Assembly: GCF_015070855.1 (NCBI RefSeq)
Contig: NZ_JADDIX010000040.1
Span: 4,086 to 44,049, forward strand
DNA length: 39,964 nucleotides
DNA from: Pseudomonas lopnurensis
GTDB taxonomy: Bacteria > Pseudomonadota > Gammaproteobacteria > Pseudomonadales > Pseudomonadaceae
Direction of reading: 5' to 3'
A model generated the notes under the pieces. The model saw only the letters and a program-made list of their open reading frames with translations, did no database searches and was not told the DNA's origin. The translations under genes and the position numbers were made by a program. This document shows positions 27,312 through 37,569 of this stretch, piece by piece. Positions within the stretch are counted from its first letter, which is position 1; every line of letters begins with the position of its first letter.

Positions 27312-27355
27312 TGGCCGGGACGCAGCGACTCGAACGCTTGCCCCTCGCATCCCGG
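27312..27355 (-). ncRNA. tRNA-acceptor/T-arm-like RNA element in the mtnA leader
   Basis: On the minus strand CGGGATG (27354-27348) can pair over 7 bp (one G-U) with CGTCCCG (27322-27316), then comes G and CCA (27314-27312). Enclosed is an AGCG/CGCT stem with the 7-base loop TTCGAGT, matching the T-loop consensus TTCRANY. This is the top half of a tRNA without D and anticodon arms. A promoter-like TTGTGC-N17-TAGCAT (27385-27390 and 27362-27367) would start transcription at about 27355, the first base before the fold. A terminator follows 15 bases later. It may be a short RNA, an attenuator of mtnA, or a relic of a tRNA gene used for integration. Confidence 0.4.
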
Positions 27356-27463
27356 GCGCGAATGCTAATCGACTGATTTTCCAAGCACAAGCAGCGTCCA
27401 CCCGAGCGATCGACGCCCGCGAGCCAAGAGCCGCTGTCGCCGGCTTCCAGGAATGCAACGCCA

Positions 27464-27562
27464 TAGGTTGGGTCGGGGCGCGTAGCCTGAGGAGCAAAGC
27501 GACGAAGCCCAACGCGCCATGCCGTGCTGTTGGGCTTCGCTGCGCTCAGCGCCGACCTACCC
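27464..27562. repeat. REP-like imperfect palindrome, about 100 bp
   Basis: CGAAGCCCAAC (27503-27513) pairs with GTTGGGCTTCG (27529-27539); outer arms TAGGTTGGGTCGG (27464-27476) and CCGACCTACC (27553-27562) also match imperfectly. Sequences of this GTAGGTTGGGC/TTCG type are common intergenic repeats in pseudomonads. It lies between the mtnA leader and a truncated dehydrogenase. Confidence 0.6.
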
Positions 27563-27583
27563 GAGGACGTACCTTCGACTGGT

Positions 27584-27718
27584 TCAGGGTGGCGGCGCGC
27601 GCCCTTGGCGGGCAAAGGCGATGGCCAGGCCCATGCCGGAATCCGAGCCGGTGACGATGGCGATCTTGCCGGTTGGTCTGCCCAGGGGTAGCTCCCCGAA
27701 CGAGTCGATGGAATCCAT
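27584..27718 (-). pseudogene. Truncated short-chain dehydrogenase (N-terminal remnant)
   Basis: From the ATG at 27718 the frame reads MDSIDSFGELPLGRPTGKIA and then VTGSDSGMGLAIAFA, a clear SDR N-terminus with a glycine-rich nucleotide motif, but ends after 44 codons where about 250 are expected. The sequence after the truncation leads into the REP-like repeat. A GGAAGA ribosome-binding site is intact. It starts 23 bp after the ThDP-enzyme gene, so the two once formed an operon. The product cannot be an active reductase. Confidence 0.75.
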
Positions 27719-27741
27719 GTCTTGCCCGATCTTCCGCCGCG

Positions 27742-29535
27742 TCACTCCTTGTCCTTGTGCCCCGGCATCAGCGAGCCGAGCACCTGCTTGGCGGTCTGCT
27801 TGATGATCCCACGGGTATCCGGGTCGCGCGGCAGCGCCGAGGCGTAGGCCTTGGCCTGTTCGAGCTTGATGTGCGGCGGCAGCGGCGGCACGTCCGGGTC
27901 GGTCTTGAATTCGATCACCACCGGCCGGTCGGCGGCCAGCGCCGCCTCCCAGGCGGCGGCGACGGCGTCCTCGCGGTCGACGTAAATGCCCTGCAGGCCG
28001 ATCGACTCGGCGAAGCGGTGGTACGGCACGTTGGGGATGTTCTGCGAGGCCTCGAACTTCGGATCGCCTTCCATCGCCCGCTGCTCCCAGGTCACCTGGT
28101 TGAGATCCTCGTTGTTGAACACGCAGCAGATCCAGTGCGGGCTTTCCCATTCCTGCCAGTACTTGGCGACGGTGATCAGCTCGGCCATGTTGTTCATCTG
28201 CATGGCGCCGTCGCCAACCAGCGCCACCACCGGGCGATCCGGATGGACGAACTTGGCGGCGATGGCGTAGGGCACGCCCGCCCCCATCGAGGCCAGGCCG
28301 CCGGACAGCGAGCACTTCATGCCGCGGCGGATCTTCAGGTCGCGAGCGAACCAGTTGGCGCAGGAGCCCGAGTCGCAGGTGACGATCGCCCGCTCGGGCA
28401 GACGCGGCGACAGTTCGAAGACCACCCGCTGTGGGTTGATCGGATCGGCGGTGGCCATGGCGCGTTCCTCGAGCTTCTCCTCCCAGCCGGCGCGCCATTT
28501 TTCTACCGCGTCGCGCCAGCCGCGGTCGGTCTTCTCCTTGAGCAGCGGCAGCAGCATGCGCAGGGTTTCGGCGGCTTCGCCCTGCAGGTTCACTTCCATC
28601 GGATAGCGGATGCTCAGCATGTCGGCCTTGAGGTCGATCTGCACGCCGCGCGCCTGGCCTTCCTCGGGCAGGAATTCGGAGTACGGAAAGCCCGAGCCGA
28701 TCATCAGGAAAGTGTCGCATTCGGTCATCAGCTTGTAGCTGGCCTCGGTGCCGAGCAGGCCGATCGAGCCGGTGACCCAGGGCAGTTCGTCCGGCAGCGC
28801 CGCCTTGCCGAGCAGCGCCTTGGCCGCACCGGCGCCGAGCCGCTCGGCTATGGCGATGACCTCGTCGGTCGCCTCCAGCGCGCCGGCGCCAACCAGGATG
28901 GCGACCTTGCTGCCGGCATTGAGCACCTCGGCGGCGCGCCGCAGGTCTTCGTCGTAGGGCACCATCTTCGGCCGGCTGTAGCCGATCCCGGAGAGCACCG
29001 CCCCGTGCGAGCGCGGCGGATCGCTGTATGTCTCCTCCTGCAAGTCGTTGGGCAGGATGATCGCCGCGACCGTACGCTCGGCGAGGGCGGTGCGTATCCC
29101 GCGGTCGATCAGGTGGCGGACCTGCGCCGGCGCGGCGGCCTGCTGCACGAAGGCGCCGGCGACGTCCTTGAACATGGACGCCAGGTCGATCTCCTGCTGG
29201 TAATGCGCCCCCATCGCGGTGCGCGCCTGCTGCCCGCAGATCGCCAGCACCGGCATGTGGTCGAGCCGGGCGTCGTAGAGGCCGGTGAGCAGGTGCGCGG
29301 CGCCGGGACCGGAGGTGGCGATGCAGACGCCCAGGCCGCCGCCGAACTTGGCATCGGCCGAAGCCATGAAGGCGGCCATCTCCTCGTGCCGCGCCTGGAT
29401 GAAGCGAATCTTTCCGCCGGCCCGGTTCAGCGCGCCGAACACGCCGTTGATACCGTCACCCGGGTAGCCGTAGATGCGGCGTACGCCCCACTGGTAGAGT
29501 CGTTCGACGAAAAAATCACTGACTGTCGTGCTCAT
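27742..29535 (-). CDS. Thiamine-diphosphate enzyme of the pyruvate oxidase / acetolactate synthase family
   Basis: Protein of 597 residues with the three ThDP-family domains: PYR domain with catalytic Glu51 in [10 protein letters not shown], a central domain (about 190-340) and a PP domain with [15 protein letters not shown] for Mg-ThDP binding. The start [15 protein letters not shown] matches PoxB-like pyruvate oxidases (stress-linked, quinone-coupled pyruvate decarboxylation); the C-terminal membrane-binding peptide of E. coli PoxB is not obvious, so the reaction is uncertain. AAGGAA precedes the ATG at 29535. A truncated SDR gene follows, and a beta-hydroxyacid dehydrogenase gene is divergent. 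The 235 bp before that gene (29536-29770) hold no gene. Confidence 0.85.
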   Translation of the reverse strand: MSTTVSDFFVERLYQWGVRRIYGYPGDGINGVFGALNRAGGKIRFIQARHEEMAAFMASADAKFGGGLGVCIATSGPGAAHLLTGLYDARLDHMPVLAICGQQARTAMGAHYQQEIDLASMFKDVAGAFVQQAAAPAQVRHLIDRGIRTALAERTVAAIILPNDLQEETYSDPPRSHGAVLSGIGYSRPKMVPYDEDLRRAAEVLNAGSKVAILVGAGALEATDEVIAIAERLGAGAAKALLGKAALPDELPWVTGSIGLLGTEASYKLMTECDTFLMIGSGFPYSEFLPEEGQARGVQIDLKADMLSIRYPMEVNLQGEAAETLRMLLPLLKEKTDRGWRDAVEKWRAGWEEKLEERAMATADPINPQRVVFELSPRLPERAIVTCDSGSCANWFARDLKIRRGMKCSLSGGLASMGAGVPYAIAAKFVHPDRPVVALVGDGAMQMNNMAELITVAKYWQEWESPHWICCVFNNEDLNQVTWEQRAMEGDPKFEASQNIPNVPYHRFAESIGLQGIYVDREDAVAAAWEAALAADRPVVIEFKTDPDVPPLPPHIKLEQAKAYASALPRDPDTRGIIKQTAKQVLGSLMPGHKDKE

Positions 29536-29770
29536 TGCGCTTTCCTTCTGCTGGCATTTCCAGCGCGGCCAGAAGCCTGCGCCCGATGTGAATTCGATCC
29601 TCGTTCTTTTCAGGACAGGCCGCTGCGCGGCGAAGTTCGTCCGCTCTGCCGACCGGTGGATGCTGGTCGCCGAGGCTGGCCTGGAGACAGGCGCTGCACG
29701 AACGTTCAAGACGCTTACCCTTTCGTGGAGTAATCTCCGGTGCGCTCGAGCAGGACAGAGGAAAGATCGG

Positions 29771-30670
29771 ATGGACGTTGGCTTCCTGGGACTGGGCGTC
29801 ATGGGCCGCCCCATGGCGTTGAACCTGCTGCGCGCGGGTGTGCCGCTCATGGTCTGGAACCGCACGCCGGAGAAGACCGAACCCTTGCGCGAGGCCGGTG
29901 CGCAGGTGGCGGCGACGTCCGAGGCGGTCTTTTCCAGGGCGACCACGGTGCTGATGATGCTGGCCGACGAGTACGCCATGGACCAGGCGCTGGCCCGCCG
30001 GCCCGATGGTTTCGGCGTCGCGCTGCGCGGCCGCACGCTGATCAACATGGGAACGGTGTCGCCCGGGTATTCCGAAAGCCTTGGCACCGCCGTTCGCCAG
30101 GCCGGCGGCCACTACGTGGAGGCGCCCGTTTCGGGCTCGCGACAGCCCGCCGAAGCGGGCCAGTTGGTGGCGATGCTGGCCGGCGACGCGCAGGATGTCG
30201 CGCGCATCCGGCCGCTGCTGTCGCCGATGTGCAAGGCCTGCTTCGACTGTGGCGAGGTGCCCGGCGCGCTGCACACGAAGCTGGCGGTCAACCTGTTCCT
30301 CATCACCCTGGTGACCGGGCTCGCCGAATCCTTCCATTTTGCCCGCCAGCATGGCCTGGACCCGCAGACGCTGCTCGCCGTGCTCGACGCGGGGCCGATG
30401 GCCAGTAGCGTGTCGCGGACGAAGGGCGCCAAACTCACCGCAGAAGATTTCAGCGTCCAGGCCTCCATCGGCGACGTGTTGAAGAACAACCGGCTCATCG
30501 CCGAAGCCGCCCGCCGGGCGGGCATCGCCTCGCCTCTGCTCGACGTCTGCCACGAACTCTTCGGCGAAACCCTGTCGCTGGGGCACGGTGGTGCCGACAT
30601 GGCCGCCGTCGTCCGCGCCATCGAGGCCCGAACCCGCAGCCAGACCGGCTCAGCGGACGACCATCCATGA
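29771..30670 (+). CDS. NAD(P)-dependent beta-hydroxyacid dehydrogenase
   Basis: Protein of 299 residues of the 6-phosphogluconate/3-hydroxyisobutyrate dehydrogenase superfamily. The N-terminus has [13 protein letters not shown] (nucleotide motif GxGxMG at 7-12), the substrate motif [15 protein letters not shown] follows, and the catalytic lysine is in [10 protein letters not shown], then an all-helical C-domain. The family reduces glyoxylate, succinic or tartronate semialdehydes or oxidises beta-hydroxyacids; the substrate here is not determined. GAGGAAAG precedes the ATG at 29771; the open frame further upstream shows no family similarity. It overlaps the following transporter gene by four bases. 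Confidence 0.88.
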   Translation: MDVGFLGLGVMGRPMALNLLRAGVPLMVWNRTPEKTEPLREAGAQVAATSEAVFSRATTVLMMLADEYAMDQALARRPDGFGVALRGRTLINMGTVSPGYSESLGTAVRQAGGHYVEAPVSGSRQPAEAGQLVAMLAGDAQDVARIRPLLSPMCKACFDCGEVPGALHTKLAVNLFLITLVTGLAESFHFARQHGLDPQTLLAVLDAGPMASSVSRTKGAKLTAEDFSVQASIGDVLKNNRLIAEAARRAGIASPLLDVCHELFGETLSLGHGGADMAAVVRAIEARTRSQTGSADDHP

Positions 30671-31836
30671 AGGCGGTCGTCCGCCCGTCCGCCGCACGGA
30701 CCCTGATCGGCCTCTGCATCCTCGAGTTCCTGAGCTGGGGCATCCTGTTCTACACGCTGCCGATCAGCGCCACCCGGCTCGCCACAGCGAATGGCTGGTC
30801 GCCCCTGGTGGTTCCCGTCGTCTATACCCTCTCGCTGCTGAGTGCCGCGGCGGCGGGGCCCCATGTCGGCAAACTGATCGATACCTGCGGGCCACGGCGG
30901 GTCATGGCCGTGGGGGCGTTCCTCGGCACATGCGGCATTCTGGCCTCGGCCGGCACCGATTCCCCGCTGGTCTTCGCCCCGGCCTGGATGCTCGTCGGCG
31001 TGGCTCAGGCCTGCACCCTGTATCCGCCGGCGTTCGCCGCCGCCGCGCAATGGCTGGGCACCGCCAGCCCCTGGCCGCTGACCGTGATCACCTTTGCCGG
31101 GGGACTTTCGTCCGCAGCATTCGCGCCGCTGACCGCCTACCTCATCGACAGCCATGGATGGCGCGGGTCGTTCGGCTTGCTGGCAGGCCTGTACGGCCTG
31201 GTCTCGGTGCTCTCGGCCACGCTGCTGCTGCGCCAGACCTGGAACAAGCCATCGCGCAACGGCGCCACGCATACCGAATACCTGCGCGCCATCATCCGCA
31301 GCCCGCGCTTCCTCTATACCCAGGCCGCGCTGACCATCGCGGCGGCGGGCCTGTACGCGGCGACGCTGAACATGATCCCGCTGCTGGAGGAACTCGGCTT
31401 CGGCTACCAGGCCGCCGCGGCCGTGTTCGGTGCGGTCGGCGCCGGTCAGTTGCTCGGTCGGCTCGCCTTCATACCCTTCGGCGGCCTGGGTACGCCGCGT
31501 CAGCGGATAACGGTGCAGATCGTGCTCACCGGCGGCGCCCTGTTCGCCCTCGCGCTCATGAGCGGATCGACGCTGCTGATCGTCACCTGCGCCGTGTTCG
31601 CCGGCGCCGTGAGGGGCGCGCATACGCTCGCCGTGGCCACTGCGGTTTCGGACCGCTGGGGCCGTGACTCGTACGCGACCGTTTATGGGCGTTTCAACCT
31701 GCCCATCGCCCTGGCCATGGCACTCAGCCCCGCTGCCGGCCAGCTGGCCGCCTCGGCGCTCGGCTCGTATCAGGCTGCGACGCTGCTTTTCGCATTCGCC
31801 ACACTGGTGGCGGTCGTCCTGGCGCTGCGCAGCTGA
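30667..31836 (+). CDS. Major facilitator superfamily transporter
   Basis: Inner-membrane protein of 389 residues with about twelve hydrophobic helices in two halves. Between helices 2 and 3 the MFS motif A-like sequence [16 protein letters not shown] is visible, and the central loop contains [11 protein letters not shown]. The ATG overlaps the stop of the dehydrogenase gene (ATGA), so the two are co-translated and the transporter probably brings in a hydroxyacid or related substrate for that enzyme, as oxalate/formate-type MFS proteins do. That link is inference from the operon. Confidence 0.88.
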   Translation: MKAVVRPSAARTLIGLCILEFLSWGILFYTLPISATRLATANGWSPLVVPVVYTLSLLSAAAAGPHVGKLIDTCGPRRVMAVGAFLGTCGILASAGTDSPLVFAPAWMLVGVAQACTLYPPAFAAAAQWLGTASPWPLTVITFAGGLSSAAFAPLTAYLIDSHGWRGSFGLLAGLYGLVSVLSATLLLRQTWNKPSRNGATHTEYLRAIIRSPRFLYTQAALTIAAAGLYAATLNMIPLLEELGFGYQAAAAVFGAVGAGQLLGRLAFIPFGGLGTPRQRITVQIVLTGGALFALALMSGSTLLIVTCAVFAGAVRGAHTLAVATAVSDRWGRDSYATVYGRFNLPIALAMALSPAAGQLAASALGSYQAATLLFAFATLVAVVLALRS

Positions 31837-31896
31837 ACGAACCGCGGCACCAACGGACACCCGGCATGATAGGCAAACCACGGCGGGGGCACTCGC

Positions 31897-32151
31897 CTAG
31901 CTCGGGCACATAGATCCTCCCCATCCGCGTGGCGGTAGGTCACCGGCCCTGGTGCCCTGCCCTTCGCCGATCTCGCCGCTGGATTCGTAGCGTTTGAGCG
32001 CCTGGCCGCCCTTGACCGACATGCGCCTGGCCGCCTCGCCCGAATTCTCGATCCGCGCCACGCCGCCCTGGCTGAACGGGATCAGCGGGTTCTGCACGAT
32101 GAGGATCAGCAGGATGCCGATGAACATGACGCGCAGTTCCTGCAGCAGCAA
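31897..32151 (-). pseudogene. Remnant of a membrane-protein gene (unidentified)
   Basis: A minus-strand frame reads LLQELRVMFIGILLILIVQN, then a soluble part rich in charged residues (SVKGGQALKRYESSGE). One hydrophobic helix is followed by about 55 residues. It opens directly after a stop codon, with TTG and then ATG (32127) as possible starts, and has no good ribosome-binding site. It looks like a piece of a larger gene, but I do not recognise the family. The remaining part of this 457-bp gap holds the palindrome and the imuA promoter described separately. Confidence 0.3.
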
Positions 32152-32168
32152 ATGTTATTCAATAACAT
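32152..32168. promoter_or_regulatory. Perfect 17-bp palindrome
   Basis: ATGTTATT-C-AATAACAT is a perfect inverted repeat in a local A/T-rich island, about 90 bp upstream of the imuA LexA box. It could be a repressor site for the leftward remnant or for imuA. No known regulator can be named. Confidence 0.4.
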
Positions 32169-32230
32169 CACTCAAGCCGAGTACAACGATCGAATCGGTA
32201 CGGCCAAATGCCTGCGTTCATCGCGTCGAC

Positions 32231-32272
32231 TTGACCAGTACCCGAAAGCCCGAATACTGTATTTATATACAG
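32231..32272 (+). promoter_or_regulatory. imuA promoter with perfect LexA (SOS) box
   Basis: CTGTATTTATATACAG at 32257-32272 fits the LexA consensus CTG-N10-CAG with the alternating AT core. A -35 TTGACC (32231-32236) and a -10 TACTGT (32255-32260, spacer 18 bp) place the box over the -10, so bound LexA would block transcription of imuA-imuB-dnaE2 until DNA damage. Confidence 0.9.
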
Positions 32273-32293
32273 CCTATTCGGAATGCCCTTTCC

Positions 32294-32911
32294 ATGACGT
32301 CCGTGGTCGCCCTTGACCGTCTGCTCGATGCACGCCGCATCTGGCGCGGCCAGGCCATTGCTTCTCCATCCACCACCCAACCGAGCGGGCATGCCATGCT
32401 GGATGCCATCCTGCCCGGCGGCGGCTGGCCGGAGTCGGCACTCAGCGAGCTCCTCGTCGCGGCCACCGGTATCGGCGAATTGCGCCTGCTATGGCCGACC
32501 CTCGCGCGGTTGACCGTCGCCGGCGAGCGCGTGGTGCTGGTTGCACCACCTCATCGCCCCTATCCCCAAGCCTGGCTCGCTGCCGGTGTGGACCTGCGCC
32601 GATTGGTCATCGTCCAGGCCGAGGGGCGCGATGCGTTGTGGGCCGCCGAGCAATGCCTGCGCTCCGGCAGCTGCGCCGCCGTGCTGTGCTGGCCTCGACA
32701 GGCCGACGACCGCGCCCTGCGGCGCCTGCAGATCGCCGCCGAGACCGGCCAGGCCCTGGGTTTCGCCTATCGTCCGCTGCGCGAGGCGGCGAATCCGTCG
32801 CCGGCGGCGCTGCGCCTGGCCATCGAGGCGCAGCCGGCGCAACTGCGCGTAATCAAGTGCCGCGGCGGCCTGGCTCCGGCGCGGCCGCTGCCGGCCGACG
32901 CCTGGCAATAG
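32294..32911 (+). CDS. imuA: ImuA, translesion mutasome accessory protein
   Basis: First gene of the SOS mutagenesis cassette; 205 residues. ImuA proteins are RecA/SulA-like in fold; recognisable parts are IWRGQ near residue 18, GHAMLDAILPGGGWPESALSELL and the LRLLWPTLARLT region, followed by the VLVAPP strand and the VLCWPRQADDRALRRLQIAAE region. It works with ImuB and DnaE2 in error-prone bypass, possibly by linking to RecA. The ATG at 32294 is 21 bp after the LexA box; the ribosome-binding site is weak. The stop is 8 bp before imuB. The gene name sulA2 is also used for this family. Confidence 0.9.
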   Translation: MTSVVALDRLLDARRIWRGQAIASPSTTQPSGHAMLDAILPGGGWPESALSELLVAATGIGELRLLWPTLARLTVAGERVVLVAPPHRPYPQAWLAAGVDLRRLVIVQAEGRDALWAAEQCLRSGSCAAVLCWPRQADDRALRRLQIAAETGQALGFAYRPLREAANPSPAALRLAIEAQPAQLRVIKCRGGLAPARPLPADAWQ

Positions 32912-32919
32912 GGCCGCCC

Positions 32920-34335
32920 ATGCTCTGGGCCTGCATCCTGCTGCCGCAACTGGCCATGGACGGCGTGCTGCGCCAGCGCGACGCTGCCGACTCGCCACTG
33001 GCCCTGCTCGCCGGCCCGCCCCAGCGCCGTGTGCTGCAGGCGGTCAACGGCGCCGCGCGCAGCCTCGGCCTCAAGCCCGGGCAGTCGTTGATCGCGGCCC
33101 AGGCACTGACACGCAATTTCGCCACCGCCGAATACGACCCGGCAACGATCGAACGCTGGCGGCGCTTCCTCGCGGCCTGGGCCTACGGCTACAGCGCGCA
33201 GGTCAGTCTGCATTACCCGCGCTGCCTGCTGCTGGAAGTACATTCCAGCCTTGGCCTGTTCGGCCCGTGGCCACGTTTCGAGGCGCGCCTGCGCGAGGAA
33301 CTGACGGCCCTGGGCTTTCGTCATCGTATTACCCTGGCGCCCAACCCCGCAGCCGCACGGATTCTGGCCAACGCCCACGATGGGCTGGGCGTGACCGATG
33401 CCACCGCGCTACGCCAGGCGCTCGAGGCGTTGCCGGTAGAGCGCCTCGGCCTGCCCCGCGAAGTAGCTACGGCCTTCGCCCGCATGGGCCTGCGCCATCT
33501 GCGACAGCTGCTCGCCCTGCCCCGCGACAGCCTGGCCAGACGCTTCCCCGCCGAGGTGCTGGCCCACCTCGACACGCTGCTAGGGCACCGTCCGCTCGCG
33601 CTGGACTTCTACCAACCACCGGATGTGTTCGATGAACGCCTGGAACTGAACTTCGACGTCGAATCCCACCAGGCGCTGCTGTTCCCGCTGCGGCGCCTGA
33701 CCGCCGACCTCGCCGCCTACCTGGCCGGCCGCGACAGCGGCGTGCAGCGTTTCACCCTGTATCTGGAGCATCGCAAGCAGGCCGACAGCCAGCTACCGAT
33801 CGGCCTGCTCGCCGCCGAGCGCGAACCCGCCGTGCTCTTCGAGCTGACCCGCGGCCGCCTGGAGCATCTGCAACTGCCGGCACCGGTACAGGCGCTGCGC
33901 CTGGTCGCCCGCGAGTTGCCGGCCTTCGCTCCCGAGCACCGCCAGCTGTTCGACGAACGCCCGCAACAGGCGCTGCCCTGGGAACAGTTGCGCGAACGCC
34001 TGCGCGCCCGCCTGGGCGACGATGCCGTGCAGGGCCTCCGGGCCCGCGCCGACCACCGTCCCGAACACGCCTGGCAACCAGGCGAACAGGCATCAGGCGA
34101 GCCGTTGCCGCCCTGCGGTCCACGCCCCGGCTGGCTGCTGGCCGAGCCACAACCGCTGCGCGAAGCGTCGCTGCGCCTCCTCGCCGGTCCCGAACGCATC
34201 GAGTCCGGCTGGTGGGACGGGAGCGACGTGCGGCGCGACTATTACCGGGTGGAAACCCGGGCCGGCCAGCGCGGCTGGGCCTTTCGCACGCTCGGCAGCG
34301 AAGGGCCGCTGCTATTGCACGGCTGGTTCGCATGA
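32920..34335 (+). CDS. imuB: ImuB, inactive Y-family polymerase homologue
   Basis: Protein of 471 residues of the Y-family polymerase superfamily that acts as a hub, not as a catalyst, in the ImuA-ImuB-DnaE2 mutasome. The N-terminus [17 protein letters not shown] replaces the usual catalytic DxDxFF of active Y polymerases, and no SxDE acidic pair is seen (the matching region reads [12 protein letters not shown]). The helix-hairpin region [19 protein letters not shown] and the little-finger domain follow, then the ImuB-specific C-terminus ending [19 protein letters not shown]. The ATG at 32920 fits the family start. The stop overlaps the dnaE2 start by four bases. Confidence 0.93.
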   Translation: MLWACILLPQLAMDGVLRQRDAADSPLALLAGPPQRRVLQAVNGAARSLGLKPGQSLIAAQALTRNFATAEYDPATIERWRRFLAAWAYGYSAQVSLHYPRCLLLEVHSSLGLFGPWPRFEARLREELTALGFRHRITLAPNPAAARILANAHDGLGVTDATALRQALEALPVERLGLPREVATAFARMGLRHLRQLLALPRDSLARRFPAEVLAHLDTLLGHRPLALDFYQPPDVFDERLELNFDVESHQALLFPLRRLTADLAAYLAGRDSGVQRFTLYLEHRKQADSQLPIGLLAAEREPAVLFELTRGRLEHLQLPAPVQALRLVARELPAFAPEHRQLFDERPQQALPWEQLRERLRARLGDDAVQGLRARADHRPEHAWQPGEQASGEPLPPCGPRPGWLLAEPQPLREASLRLLAGPERIESGWWDGSDVRRDYYRVETRAGQRGWAFRTLGSEGPLLLHGWFA

Positions 34336-37300
34336 CGCCCGATTATGCCGAATTGCACTGCCTGTCCAACTTCAGTTTCCAGCGTGGCGCGTCCAGCGCC
34401 GGGGAACTGTTCGAGCGTGCCGCCCGCCTCGGCTACCGTGCCCTGGCGATCACCGACGAAGGCACCCTGGCCGGCATCGTCCGCGCCTGGCAGGCCTCGA
34501 AGGAAGCGGGCCTGCCGTTGATCGTCGGCAGCGAGATGCGCATCGAGAACGGCCCCTGGCTGATCCTGCTGGCGGAAAGCCTCGCCGGCTACCAGGCCCT
34601 GTGCCGGCTGATCACCCGTGCCCGACGCCGTGCCGAGAAAGGCCGCTATCGCCTGCTGCGCGAAGACCTGGACGAGCACCTGGACGGCCTCTTGGCCATC
34701 TGGATTCCCCGGCACGCCGACGACGACGCGCAAGGCCACTGGCTGAGCGAGCGTTTCCCCGCCCGCCTGTGGTTGGGGGTCCTGCTGCACCGCGGCGCCG
34801 ACGACGCGCGGCACCTGCACGAACGCCTGGCCCTGGCCGAACGCCTGGGCATTCGCCCGGTGGCCTGCGGCGACGTGCACATGCATGCCCGCGGCCGTCG
34901 CGCCCTGCAAGACTGCATGACCGCCATCCGTCATCATTTGCCGCTGGCCGAAGCCGGTGCGCACCTGTTCGGCAACGGCGAGCGCCACCTGCGCCGCCGC
35001 GAGGAGCTGGCCGAGCTCTACCCACCTGCGCTGCTCGCCGAGACGTTGCGCATCGCCGAACGCTGCCGCTTCGATCTCGGCCAACTGGAATATCAGTATC
35101 CCCATGAACTGGTGCCCGCCGGCCACGACGCCACCGCTTGGCTGCGCACGCTGGTCGAACAAGGCGCATGCTGGCGCTGGCCGGACGGCGTGCCGGCGAA
35201 GGCCCGCGAACGGATCGAGTACGAACTGGAACTGATCGCCGAGCTGCGCTACGAGAGCTACTTCCTCACCGTTCACGACATCGTCCGCTTCGCCCGCAAG
35301 CAGCATATTCTCTGTCAGGGCCGTGGCTCGGCGGCCAACTCCGCGGTGTGCTACGCGCTGGGCATCACCGAACTGGACCCGGCGCGACCGGGCAGCCGGC
35401 TGCTGTTCGAACGCTTCCTGTCCCGCGAACGCAACGAGCCGCCGGATATCGACGTCGACTTCGAACACGAACGCCGCGAGGAAGTCATCCAGTACGTATT
35501 CCGCCGTTATGGCCGCGGGCGCGCCGCACTCGCCGCGGTGGCCAGCACCTACCATGGCGCCGGCGCGGTACGCGACGTGGCCCGAGCGCTCGGCCTGCCG
35601 GCGGACCAGATCGATGCGCTGGCCGCGTGCTGCGGGCGTCGACACGAGGGCCCGCCGTCCGCCGTTCGCCTGGCCGAGGCCGGCTTCGACCCGGACAATC
35701 CGCTGCTGCGCCGGGTGCTGGCGCTGACCGAGTCGCTGATCGGCTTTCCCCGCCACCTGTCGCAGCACCCCGGCGGCTTCGTCATCTCCGAGCATTCGCT
35801 GGAAACCCTGGTGCCGGTGGAGAACGCGAGCATGGCCGAGCGCACGGTGATCCAGTGGGACAAGGACGACCTCGACCAGGTCGGCTTGCTCAAGGTCGAC
35901 GTGCTGGCCCTCGGCATGCTCAGCGCGCTGCGCCGCTGCTTCGCGCTGATCGAGCGCTATCGCGGCACCCGCTGGACGCTGGCCAGCCTGCCGCAGGAAG
36001 ACCCGGCAACCTATGCCATGATCAGCCGCGCCGACACCATCGGCGTGTTCCAGATCGAGTCGCGGGCGCAGATGGCCATGCTGCCGCGCCTGCGTCCGCG
36101 GACCTTCTACGACCTGGTGATCCAGGTGGCCATCGTCCGCCCGGGGCCGATCCAGGGCGACATGGTGCATCCCTACCTGCGCCGGCGGAACGGCGAGGAG
36201 CCGGTGGAATACCCCTCCGAGGAACTGCGTCCGGTATTCGAGCGCACCCTCGGCGTGCCGCTGTTCCAGGAACAGGTGATGGAACTGGCCATCGTCGCCG
36301 CCGACTACACCCCGGGCGAGGCCGACGAGCTGCGCCGCAGCATGGCCGCCTGGAAACGCCACGGCGGTCTGGAGCCGCACCGCCAGCGCCTGACGTCGCG
36401 GATGCTCGAAAAAGGCTACACGGCGGAATTCACCGCGCGCATCTTCAGGCAGATCGAGGGTTTCGGTAGTTACGGCTTCCCCGAATCCCACGCCGCCAGC
36501 TTCGCCCTGCTCACCTACGCCAGCTGCTGGCTGAAATGCCACGAACCGGCGGCCTACGCCTGCGCGCTGGTCAACAGTTGGCCGATGGGCTTCTACAACC
36601 CCGACCAGGTATTGCAGGACGTCCGCCGCCATGGCATCGAGGTGCGTCCGGTGGACGTGCGCCACAGCCACTGGGACTGCAGCCTGGAACCCAGCGACGA
36701 CCCGCAGCCGGCGATCCGCCTCGGCCTGCGGATGATTCGCGGCCTGCGCGAAGAAGATGCGCAGCGCATCGAGACGGCACGCCAGGCACACCCGTTCAGC
36801 GATGTCGAGGATCTGAGCCGGCGCGCCGGACTCGACGCCCGCGCCCGCGAACGCTTGGCCGACGCCGGCGCCCTGCGCGGCCTCGCCGGCCACCGCCATC
36901 GGGCGCGCTGGGCGGTGGCCGGAGTCGAACCGCAATTGCCGCTGTTCGCCGGAATATCCGTGCCACAGGAAGCACCGGTAAGCCTGCCGCTGCCCTCGGT
37001 CGGCGAGGAACTGCTTACCGACTACGCCACCCTGGGCACCACGCTCGGCCCGCACCCACTGAAACTGCTGCGCCCCCAGCTCGCAGCCCGGCGTTGTCGC
37101 AGCTCACGCGAACTGGCCGAACTCGAGCACCGACGCCCGGTCAGCGTCGCCGGCCTGGTGATCGGCCGCCAGCGCCCACAGACCGCCAGTGGCGTGATCT
37201 TCGTCACCCTCGAGGACGAGTTCGGCATGATCAACGTGGTGGTCCGGCACGACCTGGCCGAACGCCAGCACCGGGTGCTGGTGCAATCGCAGATGCTGCG

Positions 37301-37415
37301 CATCGATGGTCATCTGGAAGCGGCGGATGGTGTGCGTCACCTGATCGCCGGACGGCTGACCGATCTCACTCCGCTGCTCACCGGCCTGGACGTGCGCAGT
37401 CGGGACTTCCAGTGA
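34332..37415 (+). CDS. dnaE2: Error-prone DNA polymerase DnaE2 (ImuC)
   Basis: C-family polymerase of 1027 residues for SOS translesion synthesis. The N-terminal PHP domain starts [18 protein letters not shown]; the palm carries [12 protein letters not shown] with catalytic Asp374 and Asp376 and a third Asp523 in [12 protein letters not shown]. Finger and thumb motifs such as [36 protein letters not shown] and [15 protein letters not shown] are complete. A C-terminal OB-fold (about 900-1000, [20 protein letters not shown]) ends the protein, and the replicative tau-binding tail is missing, as usual in DnaE2. The ATG overlaps the imuB stop (ATGA). The gene is intact and under the LexA box upstream of imuA. 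Confidence 0.96.
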   Translation: MTPDYAELHCLSNFSFQRGASSAGELFERAARLGYRALAITDEGTLAGIVRAWQASKEAGLPLIVGSEMRIENGPWLILLAESLAGYQALCRLITRARRRAEKGRYRLLREDLDEHLDGLLAIWIPRHADDDAQGHWLSERFPARLWLGVLLHRGADDARHLHERLALAERLGIRPVACGDVHMHARGRRALQDCMTAIRHHLPLAEAGAHLFGNGERHLRRREELAELYPPALLAETLRIAERCRFDLGQLEYQYPHELVPAGHDATAWLRTLVEQGACWRWPDGVPAKARERIEYELELIAELRYESYFLTVHDIVRFARKQHILCQGRGSAANSAVCYALGITELDPARPGSRLLFERFLSRERNEPPDIDVDFEHERREEVIQYVFRRYGRGRAALAAVASTYHGAGAVRDVARALGLPADQIDALAACCGRRHEGPPSAVRLAEAGFDPDNPLLRRVLALTESLIGFPRHLSQHPGGFVISEHSLETLVPVENASMAERTVIQWDKDDLDQVGLLKVDVLALGMLSALRRCFALIERYRGTRWTLASLPQEDPATYAMISRADTIGVFQIESRAQMAMLPRLRPRTFYDLVIQVAIVRPGPIQGDMVHPYLRRRNGEEPVEYPSEELRPVFERTLGVPLFQEQVMELAIVAADYTPGEADELRRSMAAWKRHGGLEPHRQRLTSRMLEKGYTAEFTARIFRQIEGFGSYGFPESHAASFALLTYASCWLKCHEPAAYACALVNSWPMGFYNPDQVLQDVRRHGIEVRPVDVRHSHWDCSLEPSDDPQPAIRLGLRMIRGLREEDAQRIETARQAHPFSDVEDLSRRAGLDARARERLADAGALRGLAGHRHRARWAVAGVEPQLPLFAGISVPQEAPVSLPLPSVGEELLTDYATLGTTLGPHPLKLLRPQLAARRCRSSRELAELEHRRPVSVAGLVIGRQRPQTASGVIFVTLEDEFGMINVVVRHDLAERQHRVLVQSQMLRIDGHLEAADGVRHLIAGRLTDLTPLLTGLDVRSRDFQ

Positions 37416-37464
37416 TCATCTGTTGACGGGCCGGCTTCGCGCGCGCGATCGCTGATCTGTTCGA

Positions 37465-37569
37465 ATGGTAAAAAATCTCACCCAAACGGCCGACCACAAC
37501 GCGGTCTCTTCCGAGCTGGTGGTCGACGATGCCTCGAGCAGCGCACCAAATAGGGGACGGGACAAATAG
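37465..37569 (+). other. Short open frame (34 residues), doubtful
   Basis: An ATG at 37465 opens a 34-codon frame (MVKNLTQTADHN...) that ends in the repeat at 37567. The local base composition is more A-rich than dnaE2. It may be the 5' stub of a gene interrupted by the repeat. No family is recognised and no clear ribosome-binding site exists. Confidence 0.2.

Noticed and set aside
27312..27390. A functional tRNA gene
   Set aside because: Only acceptor- and T-arm-like parts are present; there is no anticodon arm or D arm that folds properly.
34242..37055. 937-codon minus-strand frame opposite dnaE2
   Set aside because: Antisense shadow; dnaE2 motifs on the plus strand are complete.
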